A DNA stretch of 64,000 nucleotides. It comes from Aurantiacibacter odishensis (lineage in GTDB: Bacteria > Pseudomonadota > Alphaproteobacteria > Sphingomonadales > Sphingomonadaceae). A program made the translations under genes and the position numbers. Position 1 is the stretch's first letter. Each line of letters opens with the position of its first letter. Shown here piece after piece: positions 9,226 through 21,423 of this stretch. The DNA lies in assembly GCF_003605195.1 (NCBI RefSeq), contig NZ_QYOS01000025.1, positions 248,001 through 312,000 of the forward strand. The letters run 5' to 3'. The notes below the pieces were generated by a model that was not told the DNA's origin, ran no database searches, and saw nothing but the letters and a program-made list of their open reading frames with translations.

Positions 9226-10842
9226 ATGCGCCACCCTGCCTCACTTAGAGCGACAGTCATGGCGTCTCTCGCCGTGGCCTGTTCGACAGCGGCAAACGCG
9301 CAGGATCGCGCAATCGTGGAGGCGAGCCAGCCGGAAAGCCTCGCCGTTACTGTCTACCGTGACCCCAATCGCGGCGTCGGCGGCACGATGAACACGCGCT
9401 GGCCGCAGGGTTTCGCGATGATTTCCGAAACCCGCACCGTTACCCTGCCGCCGGGGGAATCCCGCATCCGCTTCGAAGGCGTGGCTGAAGGCATGGTTGC
9501 CGTTTCCGCCATCGTCACCGGCCTGCCGGGTGGCACGATCGAGAAGAACCGCAACGCCGACCTGCTAAGCCCTGCCGCACTAGTGGACGGCACGCTTGGC
9601 AACCGCGTCACCATTACCCGCACCAATCCCGGCACCGGAGAGGCAGCGAGCGAGGACGCGATCATCCGCACCCGCGCCGACGGCGGTATCGTCCTGCAAA
9701 CGCAGGACGGCTACGAGGCGGTGCGCTGCTCCGGCCTGCCCGAACGGCTGACGTTCGATGACATTCCCGATGGCCTCTCGCCCGAACCGATTTTCTCCAT
9801 CGACACCCGCGATGCCAGCGGCGGCACATATACGGTCACGCTCTCCTACCTCGCCTGGGGCTTCGACTGGGAGGCGAGCTATGTCGCCACCCTCCACGAA
9901 GGCCGCGACGCCGACGATGTCCGTTTCGACCTGACGAGCTGGCTGACGATCCTCAACGACAACGGCCAGAGCTTCCCCGACGCAGAACTGATGGCCGTTG
10001 CGGGCACGCTGAACGTGACCAGCGACTTCCAGGACCTGGCCGATCCCCCGACGGCGAGGCCGCTTCGTCTCACCTGCTATCCTATCGGCAGCACCGCGCG
10101 CGGCTCACCCGTCAATTATCCGCCGCCTCCGCCACCACCTCCACCGCCAGCACCAGCTGCCATGATGGCCGACGGGATCGTCGTCACCGGATCACGCGTA
10201 TCGCGCGAGGTGATGGAAGCGGCAGCGCCGGTAATGGCCGGGGAAGAGCAGCTGGGCGATCTGAAGCTCTACCGGGTGCCCGTGCCGGTCGATGTGAACG
10301 CGCAGGGGCTCAAGCAGGTCGCCTTCCTGCGCGAGGAAGGCGTCGAGGGCGAACTCGTTTACGAAAGCGATTGCACGCCGTGGAACTGGAACGCCGATCC
10401 CGCACCAGCACGCCTCCTGCTGGAAACGGTGAACGATGACGAACACGGGCTCGGCGTGGCGCTGCCCACAGGCACGGTCTCGGTCTTCGAGCGGGGGCCG
10501 CGCGGGGAACTGCTGGTGGCGGAGGAAACGCTGCGCGATTACGCATCCGGTCAGGATGTCGAACTTTCGCTCGGCGAATCCACGCAGGTGTTCGTCACCT
10601 GCAACCACGCCGGGGCGAAAGACCCGCGAGAGGGCGGGGCGCGCTGGATGGATGCGCGCGCGACGCTCACCAATGCCAGTCCGCACCCCGCTACCGTGCG
10701 CGTCCAGCTTGGCTTCAACAGCCAATGGCGATTTCGCGGCCTGCGGGAGCGTTTGCGTAACGGCCAGCGAATCATTCTGGTGAATGTTCCGGCAAACGGA
10801 ACGCGGACCCTGGATTGGCAGGTTGGGAAAGTGACTGACTAG
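9226..10842 (+). CDS. Secreted DUF4139-like protein with proline-rich insert (second of two)
   Basis: A 538-residue paralogue of the preceding gene, with strong AGGGGAGGGG just before its ATG. The signal peptide is MRHPASLRATVMASLAVACSTAANA. It shares the family pattern (SLAVTVYRDPNRG, NADLLSPAALVDGTLGNRVTITRTNPGTGE, SYLAWGFDWEASYVATL). It differs by an insert of ten consecutive prolines (about residues 299-308) followed by DGIVVTGSRVSR (from residue 316), which resembles the TonB-box/plug start of sphingomonad TonB-dependent receptors. Tandem position and similarity suggest gene duplication and possibly a shared complex. The role is unknown. Confidence 0.8.
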   Translation: MRHPASLRATVMASLAVACSTAANAQDRAIVEASQPESLAVTVYRDPNRGVGGTMNTRWPQGFAMISETRTVTLPPGESRIRFEGVAEGMVAVSAIVTGLPGGTIEKNRNADLLSPAALVDGTLGNRVTITRTNPGTGEAASEDAIIRTRADGGIVLQTQDGYEAVRCSGLPERLTFDDIPDGLSPEPIFSIDTRDASGGTYTVTLSYLAWGFDWEASYVATLHEGRDADDVRFDLTSWLTILNDNGQSFPDAELMAVAGTLNVTSDFQDLADPPTARPLRLTCYPIGSTARGSPVNYPPPPPPPPPPAPAAMMADGIVVTGSRVSREVMEAAAPVMAGEEQLGDLKLYRVPVPVDVNAQGLKQVAFLREEGVEGELVYESDCTPWNWNADPAPARLLLETVNDDEHGLGVALPTGTVSVFERGPRGELLVAEETLRDYASGQDVELSLGESTQVFVTCNHAGAKDPREGGARWMDARATLTNASPHPATVRVQLGFNSQWRFRGLRERLRNGQRIILVNVPANGTRTLDWQVGKVTD

Positions 10843-10906
10843 GCGCGATTTCCCGCCGCCAATGGCAGAAATGCGTGCCTGCTGCGCAAACTCCAACAAA
10901 AATTCT

Positions 10907-10921
10907 GTTCCACTCTTGTTC
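10907..10921 (+). promoter_or_regulatory. LexA (SOS) operator of recA
   Basis: GTTC at 10907-10910, seven bases (CACTCTT), GTTC at 10918-10921: an exact match to the alphaproteobacterial LexA box GTTC-N7-GTTC, 76 bases upstream of the recA ATG. The second half also begins a GTTC-N5-GAAC palindrome (10918-10930). Such 8-base matches occur by chance about twice per 64 kb, so it is the position before recA that makes the call convincing. Confidence 0.88.
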
Positions 10922-10997
10922 TTATGGAACAAAGTGGGTACATCTGCTGCTGTTGAAGAGTTAGACAAGACCCTAGCAAGCAGATGGAGGCCATGTC

Positions 10998-12065
10998 ATG
11001 GCAGGTGCAAATCTGAAATTGGTTGAAAAGGAATCCAACGTGGACCGTCAGAAGGCGCTGGACGCCGCACTTGCCCAGATCGATCGTGCATTCGGCAAGG
11101 GCTCGGCAATGAAGCTGGGCCAGAAGGAAGCCATGCAGGTGGAATCGATTTCCACCGGCTCGCTCGGGCTCGATATCGCACTCGGCGTGGGCGGCCTGCC
11201 CAAGGGCCGCGTGATCGAGGTCTACGGGCCTGAAAGCTCGGGCAAGACCACGCTGGCTCTGCACTGCATTGCAGAAGCACAGAAGGCGGGCGGCACCGCT
11301 GCCTTCGTCGATGCCGAGCACGCGCTCGATCCCGTCTATGCCAAGAAGCTGGGCGTCGACATCGATGAACTGATCGTCTCGCAGCCCGACACGGGCGAGC
11401 AGGCTCTGGAGATCACCGATACGCTGGTGCGTTCGAACGCGATCGACATTCTCGTGGTCGACTCGGTTGCAGCACTGGTGCCGCGTGCCGAGATCGAAGG
11501 CGAGATGGGCGACAGCCATGTTGGCCTCCAGGCGCGCCTCATGTCGCAGTCGTTGCGCAAGCTGACCGGCTCGATCAACCGTTCCAAGTGCATGGTGATC
11601 TTCATCAACCAGCTGCGCATGAAGATCGGCGTGATGTACGGCAACCCGGAGACGACGACGGGCGGCAACGCGCTCAAGTTCTACGCTTCCGTTCGCCTCG
11701 ACATTCGCCGCACCGGCCAGATCAAGGATCGTGACGAAGTGGTGGGCAACGCCACCCGCGTGAAAGTGGTGAAGAACAAGGTTGCCCCGCCGTTCAAGCA
11801 GGTCGAGTTCGACATCATGTATGGCGAGGGTATCTCGAAGATCGGCGAGATTCTCGATCTCGGCGTGAAGGCCGGGGTGGTCGAGAAGAGCGGTTCGTGG
11901 TTCAGCTACGACAGCGTTCGCATCGGCCAGGGCCGCGAGAACGCCAAGACCTTCCTCAAGGAAAATCCCGAAGTTTGCGACAAGCTGGAGGCTGCGATCC
12001 GCGGCAAAACCGACGAAGTCGCCGAGGAGATGATGACAGGGCCGGACGCGGACCCCGAAGACTGA
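10998..12065 (+). CDS. recA: Recombinase RecA
   Basis: The DNA-strand-exchange protein and LexA co-protease. The 355-residue length is typical. The Walker A motif GPESSGKT is at residues 77-84; the L2-loop region [25 protein letters not shown] and the acidic C-terminus (DADPED) are all present. GGAGG lies 7 bases before the ATG. A GTTC-N7-GTTC LexA box upstream implies the usual SOS autoregulation. Downstream comes a methyltransferase gene and then alaS. Confidence 0.98.
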   Translation: MAGANLKLVEKESNVDRQKALDAALAQIDRAFGKGSAMKLGQKEAMQVESISTGSLGLDIALGVGGLPKGRVIEVYGPESSGKTTLALHCIAEAQKAGGTAAFVDAEHALDPVYAKKLGVDIDELIVSQPDTGEQALEITDTLVRSNAIDILVVDSVAALVPRAEIEGEMGDSHVGLQARLMSQSLRKLTGSINRSKCMVIFINQLRMKIGVMYGNPETTTGGNALKFYASVRLDIRRTGQIKDRDEVVGNATRVKVVKNKVAPPFKQVEFDIMYGEGISKIGEILDLGVKAGVVEKSGSWFSYDSVRIGQGRENAKTFLKENPEVCDKLEAAIRGKTDEVAEEMMTGPDADPED

Positions 12066-12272
12066 TCTCCTCAAGAAGGCCGACGGGGGCTTTGCCTCCA
12101 GGACTGTGTTCCAGGTGTTCCAGGATAGTTGGAAACCTCCAGTCCCGATGGCCTTGCGAAACCGGAGCCGGCGAGCGGTGGCATTCGTGCCCCCAACGCC
12201 GGCTTCTTCGCATCTTGCACATTGCCGAGTGTCGAGCCGCCCGATAACACCGGCGTCTGTACCGGGAGAAAC

Positions 12273-13103
12273 GTGTTGGTCGACAAGAGCGAGTGGCAGG
12301 GCAAGAGCGGCGAGACCTGGGCCGCCGAATGGCGCAGGACAGATCGCAGTTTCACCCGCCTGACCGAACGGCTCCTGCAACGAACGCGAGAATTCACCTT
12401 CCGCAACGTCCTGGATATCGGTTGCGGCGCGGGCGAACTCTCCCTTGCGATCGCCCGCGGTCGCCGGGATGTGTCCGTCACGGGTGTCGATGTCTCTCCG
12501 CAACTCGTGCAAACCGCAAGCGAACGCGGGAGCCAGCTGGGGAACGTGCGGTTCATCCTAGCCGATGCTGCAGAGTGGACGGCTGATGCGGCGGCGGAGC
12601 CGGATCTTCTCGTCTCTCGTCATGGCGTGATGTTCTTCGACGACCCGCCTAAAGCCTTCGCCAACCTCGCCGACCAGGCGCAGGACGGAGCTTCGCTGAT
12701 GTTCTCGTGCTTCCGCGACGTATCCGAAAACCCGTTCTTCACCGAAGTCGGCAAGCTCCTGCCGGAACCTCCGCCTCCCATGAACCCTGAAGCACCTGGT
12801 CCTTTCGCGTTCGCCGACAAGGAGCGGGTCAACTCGCTCCTCATGGCCGGCGGATGGACCGATGTCGCTTTCGAGGCAGTTGATTTTCCGATGATCGCCG
12901 GAGCTGGCGAGAATGCGGTGGAGGAAGCCTTTGCATATTTCTCCCGTATCGGTCCCGCGGCTCGGGCGTCTGCCGAGCTGGAAGGCCATGAGAAGGACCG
13001 CTTCCTCGACCGGGTGCGCGCCCTGTGCGAGAAACATGACCACGACGGAATCGTCGCCTTGCCCGCCGCCGCATGGATCGTGACGGCAAAGAAGGCTAGT
13101 TAG
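12273..13103 (+). CDS. SAM-dependent methyltransferase, class I
   Basis: A protein of about 276 residues with SAM-binding motif [17 protein letters not shown] near residue 47, followed by a motif II-like acidic end ([14 protein letters not shown]) and [12 protein letters not shown]. The substrate cannot be read from the sequence. No ATG gives a good start: an in-frame ATG at 12129 would add 48 residues of non-conserved sequence without a ribosome site. GGGAG at 12264-12268 fits GTG at 12273 or, with better spacing, TTG at 12276. It sits between recA and alaS, whose start is about 50 bases downstream. Confidence 0.8.
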   Translation: MLVDKSEWQGKSGETWAAEWRRTDRSFTRLTERLLQRTREFTFRNVLDIGCGAGELSLAIARGRRDVSVTGVDVSPQLVQTASERGSQLGNVRFILADAAEWTADAAAEPDLLVSRHGVMFFDDPPKAFANLADQAQDGASLMFSCFRDVSENPFFTEVGKLLPEPPPPMNPEAPGPFAFADKERVNSLLMAGGWTDVAFEAVDFPMIAGAGENAVEEAFAYFSRIGPAARASAELEGHEKDRFLDRVRALCEKHDHDGIVALPAAAWIVTAKKAS

Positions 13104-13153
13104 TGGTGCAACGCGGCTTGCCGGAGGGCCAATTGCCCCCTAATTCGCCTTGC

Positions 13154-15820
<2,667 letters not shown>

Positions 15821-15846
15821 GTTCTAGCTAACAGTCCGTATGATGG

Positions 15847-16014
15847 TCAGTCCGTGCGGTTCTGTGCTGCACGGCGGCGATCACCGTCGCTTCCGCGCGG
15901 AACATCCTTCATGTTGCGCGTCGCACGGCCGTTCTCCTGCCCGCTCGCAACATTCTTGGGTTTGAACTTCTCGTCGTTCGGGGTTGGCTTCGTCGGGTCT
16001 TTCTGTTCGCTCAT
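15847..16014 (-). CDS. Small hydrophilic protein of unknown function
   Basis: A 55-residue, very polar protein (MSEQKDPTKPTPNDEKFKPKNV...) without membrane segments or cysteines, likely disordered. AAGGAGA lies 7-8 bases before the ATG at 16014, a strong ribosome site that supports it as a real gene; an ATG eight codons upstream is less likely. It is convergent with alaS and sits downstream of the antiporter gene on the same strand. I do not recognise a family. Confidence 0.6.
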   Translation of the reverse strand: MSEQKDPTKPTPNDEKFKPKNVASGQENGRATRNMKDVPRGSDGDRRRAAQNRTD

Positions 16015-16068
16015 GGGAAAATCTCCTTTCCCCAACAACGTACTAACCCGGCCGTATTTCCGAGATTT

Positions 16069-17835
16069 TCAGCTTTCCGCCGTGCTGGTGCGCAGTTTCG
16101 GCTTGTTCTCAAGCGCGCCTTCCTCGCGGATTTGCTCGCGGAATTCATCGCGCTTCTCGTGAATGGACGCGATTACAGGGCCCATGGCCACGCCCAGGTC
16201 CACCAATGCCGCCTCGGACAATTGCAGGGAGCTTTCGAGCGTCTCCGGCACCGCAGTCGAAGCGCCGCTTCGATAGAGTTCGGCCGCATGGAAGCTGTCA
16301 CGCGCACGGGCGATAATCGGCATGTCAGGGCGCGCTGCGCGCAATTTCTTGACCAGCCTTTGCGCGAGGACGTGTTCGTCCATCGTCAAAATGACCGCTG
16401 GGGCGTTGTCGATGCCCAGCCTGTCCAGCGCGTCTGAACGCATGGCATTGCCGTAAATGGCGTAATAGCCCTCGCGGCGCGCCCTTTCGATCAGGTCTGC
16501 ATCGGCATCGACGCCGACATAGGGTTTGCCGTGGGCATCAAGCATCTGCGCGACCAGCCTGCCGACGCGCCCGAAGCCGACGATCACGACGCGCGGTGTC
16601 GTGGGATCGCCATCGATCTCCTCCAGCGAAGGTGCAGGCTCGACGCGGCCAGCCACGTGGCGACCCAAGAGCGCGAGAAGCGGCGTGATGGTGAGGCCGA
16701 TGGCTGTCACGATCTGCCAGAACTGCGCTGTTCCGGGCTGGATCAACAGGGCATTCGTGGCTGCAGCGAGGACGATGAGTGTCGTCTCGGAAGGGCTGGC
16801 CATCAGGATACCCGTCTCGGTCGCGGTGCTGCGCCGCGCACCCATCAGGCGCAGCAGGACACCGGTGACGACGGCCTTCAGAGTCAATACGCCAACCACG
16901 GCAGCAAGGATCAGCCAGAGGTTGTCCCAGATGGTGGCAAGGTCGATGCTCATGCCCACGGTGATCAGGAAGATCCCGAGAGCGAGACCCTTGAACGGCT
17001 CCATGATGCCCTCGACTTCGGTGTGATACTCGGTCTCGGCAATCAGCAGGCCCGCTATCAGCGCGCCCACGATGGGCGAGAGACCGACGAATGCCGTGGC
17101 CAGACTGGCGCCGATCACCACTAGCAAGCTTGCGGCGAGGAAGAGTTCCGGGCTCTTGGTGCGTGCAGCCTGGGCAAACAGGCGCGGCAGCAGCAGACGT
17201 CCGCCGACCATCAATATGACGACCACGATCAGCCCGTGCAGCAAGGTATCCCAAAGACCCGTAAGACCTTCCGCCTGCGCGAACGGTGCCATCGCGCCAA
17301 GGAGGAAGATGACCGGCACGATCATGATATCCTCGAACAGCAGCATGGAAAGTGCAGCGCGGCCCACCGGCGTGTTCGTGCCCGAAATCGGAAGCACCAG
17401 GGCAGTGGAAGAGAACGCCAGCGCAAGGCCCAGCGCCATGGCCCCGGTCCAGTACTGCCCCATCATTGAGAGTATAGATGCCATCAGCGAGCCGATCACC
17501 AGCAATTCCAGCGCGCCGAGGCCGAACACCAGCTTTCGCAATTGCCACAGGCGTTTGAAGCTCAGTTCCAGCCCGATGGCGAACAACAGCAGAATGATGC
17601 CGAATTCGGCAAACGGCTCAAGCCGCTCCCGATCGGTGATGGTGACGTGCGACAGCCATTCGTATTCCATCACCATGCGGCCAAGACCGTAGGGGCCCAC
17701 CAGCAGGCCAACGAGGATGAAGCCGATGATTGGCGTCACCCGGAAACGGGCGAACAGGGGGATGACAATTCCGGCAGCGCCCAGGATAACGAGCGCGTCC
17801 TTCATGATGGGGGAAATTGCTTCGGCACCGTGCAT
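16069..17835 (-). CDS. CPA2 monovalent cation:proton antiporter (KefB/YbaL type)
   Basis: A 588-residue inner-membrane protein. The N-terminal two thirds is a sodium/hydrogen-exchanger domain with about 12 membrane segments (ALVILGAAGIVIPLFARF, ITPIIGFILVGLLVGPYGLG-like start, LGLALAFSSTALVLPI). A cytosolic TrkA-N (RCK) domain follows from about residue 415 (VVIVGFGRVGRLVAQML), with an NAD-binding glycine pattern and acidic VDADADLIERARREG. These proteins exchange K+ or Na+ for protons under nucleotide control. Whether it is glutathione-gated like KefB/KefC cannot be told. It diverges from putP. Confidence 0.88.
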   Translation of the reverse strand: MHGAEAISPIMKDALVILGAAGIVIPLFARFRVTPIIGFILVGLLVGPYGLGRMVMEYEWLSHVTITDRERLEPFAEFGIILLLFAIGLELSFKRLWQLRKLVFGLGALELLVIGSLMASILSMMGQYWTGAMALGLALAFSSTALVLPISGTNTPVGRAALSMLLFEDIMIVPVIFLLGAMAPFAQAEGLTGLWDTLLHGLIVVVILMVGGRLLLPRLFAQAARTKSPELFLAASLLVVIGASLATAFVGLSPIVGALIAGLLIAETEYHTEVEGIMEPFKGLALGIFLITVGMSIDLATIWDNLWLILAAVVGVLTLKAVVTGVLLRLMGARRSTATETGILMASPSETTLIVLAAATNALLIQPGTAQFWQIVTAIGLTITPLLALLGRHVAGRVEPAPSLEEIDGDPTTPRVVIVGFGRVGRLVAQMLDAHGKPYVGVDADADLIERARREGYYAIYGNAMRSDALDRLGIDNAPAVILTMDEHVLAQRLVKKLRAARPDMPIIARARDSFHAAELYRSGASTAVPETLESSLQLSEAALVDLGVAMGPVIASIHEKRDEFREQIREEGALENKPKLRTSTAES

Positions 17836-17959
17836 TACAGGTCATTATCGAAGATCGGTTGCAGGATAACAACCGATATATTGCGCTGCAGCGGCTTGTC
17901 CCGAAAAGCTATGACAAAGTTGGCCGCAGCGGGTGACAAGCCTCGCGCGTTCTGTATGC

Positions 17960-19444
17960 ATGGACACCATGCAGACACCGACACTGATTGCACTCGCCCT
18001 CTATTTCATCCTGATGCTCGGCATCGGGCTCTATGCCTGGAAACGCTCGACGGAAGACAGCGAAGGCTATCTCTTGGGCGGACGGAACCTGCCGCCGGCC
18101 GTGGCCGCGCTGTCCGCCGGGGCGTCCGACATGTCAGGCTGGTTACTGCTGGGGTTGCCAGGCGCGCTGTATCTTTCCGGGCTTGTCGAGGCGTGGATCG
18201 GCATTGGCCTCTTCCTCGGGGCCGTGGTGAACTGGATCGTGGTTGCACCGCGGTTGCGCAAGCAGACCGTCCAGTACGGCAATGCACTGACCATCCCCGA
18301 ATTCCTTGCCAACCGTTTTCCGGACAAGGCCGTCGCCCTGCGGGTGACCTCGGCAATCATCATCGTGGTGTTCTTCGCGGTCTATTCCGCAGCGGGCCTT
18401 GTCGGCGGTGGTCTGCTGTTCGAGAGCACTTTCATCGACGCGCCCGTCATGGGCTTCAGCCCCTATATGGCAGGCGTGCTGCTGACGGCGCTGGTGGTGT
18501 TGGCCTATACCATGGTCGGCGGTTTCCTGGCGGTCAGCCTGACCGACTTCGTGCAGGGCTGCATCATGGTGGTGGCGCTGGTGGTGATGCCGCTGGTGGT
18601 GCTGTTCGGCGACGGGTGGGGGACAACTGCGGATGTCCTGCGCGATGTCGATCCCAACTTCCTGAGCTGGTTCGGCGGGCTTTCCGTCATCGGCTTCCTC
18701 TCGGCCATCGCCTGGGGCCTCGGCTATTTCGGGCAGCCGCATATCATCGTGCGGTTCATGGCCATCCGCGAGGGCGGGGTGAAAACCGCCCGCAACATCG
18801 GCCTTGGCTGGATGCTGGTTGCCTTGATCGGCGCCCTCGGTGTGGGCCTTGCGGGCCGCGCGCACGTGGAGATGAACGGGCTGACGCTGGAGAACTCGGA
18901 GACGATCTTCATCCTGCTCGCCAACACGCTGTTCCACCCGTTCGTCACCGGTTTCCTGCTGGCCGCGCTGCTGGCCGCGATCATGTCGACGATTTCCTCG
19001 CAGCTGCTGGTCAGCTCCAGCTCGCTGACCGAGGATTTCTACCGCCTGTTCCTGAAGAAGGATGCCAGCGAGAGCGAAGCCGTGACCGTGGGCCGCATCA
19101 GCACCGCATTGGTTGCCGTGGCCGCCATCCTGATCGCCAGCGATCCCGAAAGCGGCGTGCTGGCGCTGGTCGCCAATGCCTGGGCAGGCTTCGGTGCCGC
19201 ATTCGGGCCTCTGATCATCCTGTCGCTGACGTGGAAGCGCATGACCGGCGCGGGCGCGGTCGCAGGCCTCGTCGTGGGCGCGGGCGTCGTGATGGCGTGG
19301 ATAGCCCTTGGCTGGAACAGCGAGTTCCTCGGCGGTCCAGGCGTCTACGAGATCATTCCGGGATTCGCCGCCTCGTGGCTGGCGATCTGGATGGTGAGCA
19401 AGGCGACTGCGGTTACCGCAGAAGGCACGGCGCAGCGGGCGTAG
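17960..19444 (+). CDS. putP: Sodium/proline symporter
   Basis: A solute:sodium symporter of 494 residues with about 12-13 membrane segments. The PutP signature LSAGASDMSGWLLLGLPGALYLSG is present after the first helix, and the conserved TIPEFLANRFPD follows. It should take up proline with Na+; related SSS members carry other solutes, so the substrate is a strong inference. The start at 17960 (MDTMQTPTL) is preferred over 17933; 17969 is also possible. No proline catabolic gene is adjacent. Confidence 0.9.
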   Translation: MDTMQTPTLIALALYFILMLGIGLYAWKRSTEDSEGYLLGGRNLPPAVAALSAGASDMSGWLLLGLPGALYLSGLVEAWIGIGLFLGAVVNWIVVAPRLRKQTVQYGNALTIPEFLANRFPDKAVALRVTSAIIIVVFFAVYSAAGLVGGGLLFESTFIDAPVMGFSPYMAGVLLTALVVLAYTMVGGFLAVSLTDFVQGCIMVVALVVMPLVVLFGDGWGTTADVLRDVDPNFLSWFGGLSVIGFLSAIAWGLGYFGQPHIIVRFMAIREGGVKTARNIGLGWMLVALIGALGVGLAGRAHVEMNGLTLENSETIFILLANTLFHPFVTGFLLAALLAAIMSTISSQLLVSSSSLTEDFYRLFLKKDASESEAVTVGRISTALVAVAAILIASDPESGVLALVANAWAGFGAAFGPLIILSLTWKRMTGAGAVAGLVVGAGVVMAWIALGWNSEFLGGPGVYEIIPGFAASWLAIWMVSKATAVTAEGTAQRA

Positions 19445-19487
19445 TGACCTCCGCGTCTCTGTGCAGCGTCAGGGGAGTTTCGCGAAG

Positions 19488-19754
19488 ATGACGATAATCG
19501 CATGGCTCATCCCCGCGCTCGTACCGGTTCTCCTTCTTACGATCGTAGTCCGCAGATTGGCGTTGCGTTTCCTGCGTGCGCCTCACGTCGTCGTCCTGAT
19601 GATTGCCGTCCTCACGGCGACGGTTCTGCTGCTGGCAGCGACGTCAGCGTTCGCTCCTACCGAGTGGGTGCCTGAAATGGGAACGGCACTCGTGCTTGCG
19701 GGCTTCCTCGCTGGCGTTCTGCTGACCGCGCAGGAGTTCCGCAATCCGCGATGA
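19488..19754 (+). CDS. Small membrane protein, unknown
   Basis: An 88-residue hydrophobic protein with three predicted membrane segments (IAWLIPALVPVLLLTIVV, VVVLMIAVLTATVLLLAA, ALVLAGFLAGVLL). GGGGAG at 19472-19477 is about 10 bases before the ATG. It follows putP by 43 bases on the same strand and might be co-transcribed. No family recognised. Confidence 0.6.
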   Translation: MTIIAWLIPALVPVLLLTIVVRRLALRFLRAPHVVVLMIAVLTATVLLLAATSAFAPTEWVPEMGTALVLAGFLAGVLLTAQEFRNPR

Positions 19755-19800
19755 GACTGAGCTAGTTACGCTCTTAAGGCGGCCCTACAGGGTGTAAGCG

Positions 19801-21405
19801 TCAGCCGCCACCCGGCCCATGCTGACGCGTGGGCGGCGGGCCGCTAATGTCGGCGGCATCGCCGCCGGAGCCTTTCTGCTCCCACTCGATCCGATAGAGG
19901 TCGAAGCGGCGGTCGGCCAGATTGCGCACCGTGCCTTCGGCGCGTGCCCATGCGAGGTCTGCCAGATTCACGTCGCTGATCGTCAGTGTCTCGACGTTCT
20001 CACTCGCCTCCGCCGCGATACCGTCGCGGGCGAAGGGGAAGTCGCAGGGCGTCAGGATGCAGCTTTGCGCGTACTGGATATCCATGTTGGCGACGTTGGG
20101 CAGGTTGCCCACGTTGCCGCTCATCACGACGTAGACCTGGTTCTCGATCGCGCGAGCGGCGGCGCAGTAGCGCACGCGCATGTAACCCTGGCGCGAATCC
20201 GTGCAGAAGGGCACAAAGATGATCCGCGCGCCTTCGTCCGCCAGGCGGCGGGCGAGTTCGGGGAATTCGCTGTCGTAGCAGATCAGCACGCCCACAGGGC
20301 CGCAGTCGGTCTGGATCACGTCCACGCTGTCGCCGCCGTGGATGTTCCACCAATATGCCTCGTTGGGCGTGGGGTGAATCTTCTCCTGCTCGTGGATGGA
20401 GCCATCACGCAGGCACACCATGGCGACGTTGTGTATGTCGCCATCATCCATGCGGGTGGGGTGCGAGCCGCCAATGATGTTGATGTTGAACTTCAGCGCC
20501 ATGTCCGACAGCGCCTCGCGGATGCGCGGCGTGTATTCGGAAAGGCGCTCGATGCTCTCCAGCGGGGAAAGCTCCTTCTCTTCCGCGCTCAGCAGCATCA
20601 GCGTGAACATTTCGGGGAAGAGGATGAAGTCCGCTTCGTAATCGGCTGCAACATCGACGAAATAGCGCACCTGGCGCATGAATTCGTCGAAGTCCTTCAC
20701 GGCGCGGGCCTGCAATTGGCAGGTGGCGACGCGCACGTTTTCCACCCCGCGCGGCACGCGGGCCTTGGGGCTTGCCTCCTGGTCCACGAAGGGATTGCGC
20801 CACACCATGTGCGTGGCAAAGGCGCGGCTACGCTTGTCCTCGGGCAGGTAGTTCTTGAGAATGCCGATGGGTTCGAAACCGTTGGCAAGCTGGAAGCGGA
20901 TCACGGGATCGTGAATTTTCCCGGAGATGACCTTCTCCAGATAATCTGCCGGCCCTTCCACACGCCGCCAACTACGTGACAGGTTCGGCATTCGTCCGCC
21001 GAACACGATGCCCTTGAGTTCTTCCTGCTCGGCAAGGGCGCGGCGTTCTTCATAAAGGCGACGGCCGATACGCGTGCCCCGCGTCTTGGGGTCAACGCAC
21101 AGTTCATACCCATAGAGCCAATCGCCCTTCGGGTCATGGCGGCTGCCGTAACCCTTGCCGGTAATCTCGTCCCAGCCGTGAGGACGCAGCGCCTTGTCTC
21201 CGGCAATTCGCATGGATGCGCAATAGCCGATCAGTTCGTCGTCCAGGAAAGCGACGAAGCAACCTTCAGGGTAATTGTTTATCTGTCCGCGTATTTCACT
21301 TTGTGTGTACGGGACAAAATCCTCGTAAACACGCTTGGCGAGATTGGCGATATTACGAATATCGCCAATCTTCGCCTGGCGGACTTCAAGGCGGGCCTTG
21401 GTCAC
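19801..21405 (-). CDS. Bifunctional GNAT acetyltransferase / carbon-nitrogen hydrolase
   Basis: A 534-residue two-domain protein. Residues about 1-205 form a GNAT-like acyltransferase domain (LEVRQAKIGDIRNIANLAKRVYEDF, YELCVDPKTRGTRIGRRLYEE). Residues about 223-510 form a nitrilase-superfamily amidohydrolase with catalytic triad E265 (LFPEMF), K342 (QEKIHPTPNEA) and C376 (LICYDSEFPE). The fusion is a known arrangement, but its substrate is not established. The gene starts 18 bases after the icd stop on the same strand. The C-terminus ends in a Gly/Pro-rich tail. Confidence 0.9.
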   Translation of the reverse strand: MTKARLEVRQAKIGDIRNIANLAKRVYEDFVPYTQSEIRGQINNYPEGCFVAFLDDELIGYCASMRIAGDKALRPHGWDEITGKGYGSRHDPKGDWLYGYELCVDPKTRGTRIGRRLYEERRALAEQEELKGIVFGGRMPNLSRSWRRVEGPADYLEKVISGKIHDPVIRFQLANGFEPIGILKNYLPEDKRSRAFATHMVWRNPFVDQEASPKARVPRGVENVRVATCQLQARAVKDFDEFMRQVRYFVDVAADYEADFILFPEMFTLMLLSAEEKELSPLESIERLSEYTPRIREALSDMALKFNINIIGGSHPTRMDDGDIHNVAMVCLRDGSIHEQEKIHPTPNEAYWWNIHGGDSVDVIQTDCGPVGVLICYDSEFPELARRLADEGARIIFVPFCTDSRQGYMRVRYCAAARAIENQVYVVMSGNVGNLPNVANMDIQYAQSCILTPCDFPFARDGIAAEASENVETLTISDVNLADLAWARAEGTVRNLADRRFDLYRIEWEQKGSGGDAADISGPPPTRQHGPGGG

Positions 21406-21423
21406 GAACGAAGGCCTGGCAAC

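Noticed and set aside
12100-12125. GTTC-CAGGT-GTTC downstream of recA, considered as another LexA box.
   Set aside because: The spacer is five bases, not seven, and the site lies between recA and the methyltransferase start without other support.
12129-12272. N-terminal extension of the methyltransferase from an ATG at 12129.
   Set aside because: No ribosome site and no family sequence; a GTG/TTG start with GGGAG lies at the domain edge.
10839-12512. Long minus-strand open frame opposite recA.
   Set aside because: Antisense shadow of recA; no recognisable domain and no ribosome site.
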